Positions 62,767 through 64,000 of a DNA stretch of 64,000 nt are shown here, in pieces. Origin of the DNA: Bacillus thuringiensis (lineage in GTDB: Bacteria; Bacillota; Bacilli; Bacillales; Bacillaceae_G); assembly GCF_022095615.2 (NCBI RefSeq), contig NZ_CP155559.1, positions 865,501 to 929,500 on the forward strand, given 5' to 3'. The position numbers and the translations under genes are program-made. Each line of letters begins with the position of its first letter. The stretch's first letter is position 1. The notes below the pieces were generated by a model. The model ran no database searches, was not told where the DNA came from, and saw only the letters and a list, made by a program, of their open reading frames with translations.

Positions 62767-63510
62767 ATGGCGTGGATGATTAGTGAGTTTGCAAGTGTTG
62801 GGGATGTTACGGTGCGGACGCTTCGTTATTATGACAAGATTAATTTATTAAAGCCAAGCGATTATACTGAGGGTGGGCATCGGTTATATACGAAAGATGA
62901 TTTGTATGTGCTGCAGCAAATTCAATCATTTAAGCATCTCGGTTTTTCGCTTGGGGAAATTCAAACTATTATATTGCAGCGTAATATTGAGGTGGAAGAT
63001 TTTTTAAGACAAATGGATTTTCAAAGAGAATTGCTTTTGGCAGAGCAAGAAAGAATTGCGAAGGTGCTTTCGCATATGGATGAGATGACGAAGAAGTTTC
63101 AAAAGGAAGAACGAGTGGATGTCGCTTTGTTTTCTTCATTTCTGTAAACTTTTATATGGGAGAAAGAAAATAAGGAATGGTTAGAGGAACACTTTTCAAA
63201 AGAGAGTGTCCAAATTTTTTATAATAATAAGGAACTAAAAGAAAAGTTTGATTGGCGATTTATGGATGTGATAGGGAAGTTGAAAAAGTATAAGGAAGAA
63301 GAGAAGGATCCGAGTCATCATGACGTTCAAGTTACCTTGAAGGAATTTTTCAATGTAATAGAAGAGGTAACGAACTATCTTGATACACCTCAAAGTGATA
63401 TAGAGGATATAATCCAAAAATCAACCCTCCCGTTATCCGAATTCCCAACCCTCTTCACAACCGAAGAAGAAAACTATATAAAAGAAGCAATTCAGCAGTT
63501 TAACACCTAG
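62767..63510 (+). pseudogene. MerR-family regulator split by one in-frame stop
   Basis: The first 126 codons encode a MerR helix-turn-helix (ISEFASVGDVTVRTLRYYD, GGHRLYT) and dimerisation helix. A TAA at 63145-63147 interrupts the frame. Translation in the same frame then continues as TFIWEKENKEWLEEHFSKES and, to 63510, a helical effector-like domain. The whole would be 247 residues, a usual size for MerR proteins with a C-terminal sensor domain. Either the gene is a nonsense pseudogene or a 126-residue truncated regulator is made (62767-63147). A GTG-preceded piece from 63262 is not a separate gene. Confidence 0.75.
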
Positions 63511-63562
63511 TTAAACTGCTTTTCCATTATAATAGAAGAAAAACCCAACGGAGGAAAATCCC

Positions 63563-63883
63563 ATGCCAACCTACAACAAACTAATCAGAAACAAAATTCC
63601 ACAAATAATAAAAGCCAACGGAAAAACACCCACAACAAGAATCCTACCTGAAGAAGAATACATAAAAGAAATCTGCAAAAAAACAGAAGAAGAATTAACC
63701 GAATATCTAGAAGCAGACACAAAAGAACATAAACTAGAAGAATTATCCGACCTCCTGGAACTAATAAACGCCCTAGCCGAATACGAAGGCACAACACTAG
63801 AAGAAATAGATAAAATACGTAAAAAGAAAGCAGCCGAGCGGGGTGGCTTCCAAAATAGAATCTTCTTAAAAGATGTTAAGTGA
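63563..63883 (+). CDS. MazG-like nucleoside triphosphate pyrophosphohydrolase, second copy
   Basis: A 106-residue paralog of the protein at 31997: it starts YNKLIRNKIPQII, carries the acidic pair KTEEELTEYLEA and ELSDLLELINALAEYEG, and ends ERGGFQNRIFLKDV. ACGGAGGAAAATCCC precedes ATG 63563. The gene has a strong preference for C-ending codons and for A in synonymous sites, unlike the 31997 copy. It probably hydrolyses unwanted nucleotides; the substrate is unknown. Confidence 0.82.
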   Translation: MPTYNKLIRNKIPQIIKANGKTPTTRILPEEEYIKEICKKTEEELTEYLEADTKEHKLEELSDLLELINALAEYEGTTLEEIDKIRKKKAAERGGFQNRIFLKDVK

Positions 63884-64000
63884 TAGATTTAACTGGCTGT
63901 AAAAGCCGGATTGATTCAAGTTCCATTTTATTATTTAGAGGTTCTTTTATTTTGTATGGAAATGTCTTTCGTTTCATTTCTTTGGTGAATGATAAGTGGA
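63876..64000 (-). CDS. Possible C-terminus of a minus-strand gene, partial
   Basis: A minus-strand frame is open from the window edge to a TAA at 63878-63876: about 41 codons, including FTKEMKRKTFPYKIKEPL and MELESIRLLQPVKSIT. It overlaps the last bases of the pyrophosphohydrolase gene. Too short to recognise, and it could be chance. Confidence 0.3.
   Translation of the reverse strand, partial: HLSFTKEMKRKTFPYKIKEPLNNKMELESIRLLQPVKSIT

Noticed and set aside
63262..63510. Independent 82-aa gene downstream of MerR
   Set aside because: It is in the same frame as the MerR gene, beyond a single stop, and its ATG has no good ribosome site. Better read as the severed C-terminal domain.

Overview
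The window is low-GC Firmicute DNA and almost certainly comes from a member of the Bacillus cereus group. The main evidence is the chain slaQ, slaP, secA2, csaA, csaB, a Sap-type S-layer gene, an EA1-type S-layer gene, four pat acetyltransferase genes and a wpaA-like ligase gene. From memory this is the gene order of the S-layer locus of B. anthracis and of S-layer-bearing B. cereus/B. thuringiensis strains. The first S-layer protein keeps the Sap signal peptide and SLH region but has an assembly region unlike the Sap I remember, and an esterase/luciferase/MFS/TetR cassette is present, so I do not call the strain B. anthracis. No rRNA, tRNA, CRISPR array or prophage was seen.

Layout. Positions 1-7.4 kb: the 5' part of a secreted protein, three 58-bp hairpin repeats, hemZ, an acyl-CoA synthetase and a collagen-adhesin-like LPXTG protein with a six-copy 135-bp repeat. 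7.4-9.6 kb: a hypothetical gene and a SulP anion transporter. 9.7-30.5 kb: the S-layer factory. SlaQ, SlaP and SecA2 serve secretion and assembly. CsaA and CsaB export and pyruvylate the secondary cell wall polysaccharide (SCWP). Two S-layer genes sit behind long leaders containing Spo0A-box-like motifs. Two MBOAT/SGNH pairs O-acetylate the SCWP, and an O-antigen-ligase-like protein probably helps assemble it. 30.7-39.6 kb: metabolic and housekeeping genes (enoyl-CoA hydratase, MazG-like pyrophosphohydrolase, M42 peptidase, SLH amidase, RNA methyltransferase), then a proline-racemase/ornithine-cyclodeaminase pair behind a clear sigma-54 promoter.

39.9-47.2 kb is accessory DNA: an esterase, a flavin monooxygenase, an MFS pump and a divergent TetR regulator with two matching operator-like palindromes, followed by relics of an IS231/MIC231-like repeat, small secreted-protein genes in decay and a class A beta-lactamase. 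47.7-52.6 kb holds an MHS carboxylate transporter divergent from a CitS/CitT-like two-component system translationally coupled to a TctC-type binding protein. 52.7-61.8 kb is a defence-like island: a membrane Mrr-type nuclease, a NERD-helicase, a double-TerD protein, and a McrB-like ATPase overlapping a DUF2357 PD-(D/E)XK nuclease gene. 62.1-64 kb contains broken small genes, including a MerR regulator split by one in-frame stop, and a second MazG-like gene.

Less usual observations are the clustered 0A boxes and shared leader hairpins upstream of both S-layer genes, the TerD plus McrB/DUF2357 nuclease cluster, bcr1-like repeats (one inside the patA1-patB1 operon), and abrupt reversals of G-versus-C third-base preference inside single genes. 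All names rest on reading and memory of families; no database search was run.
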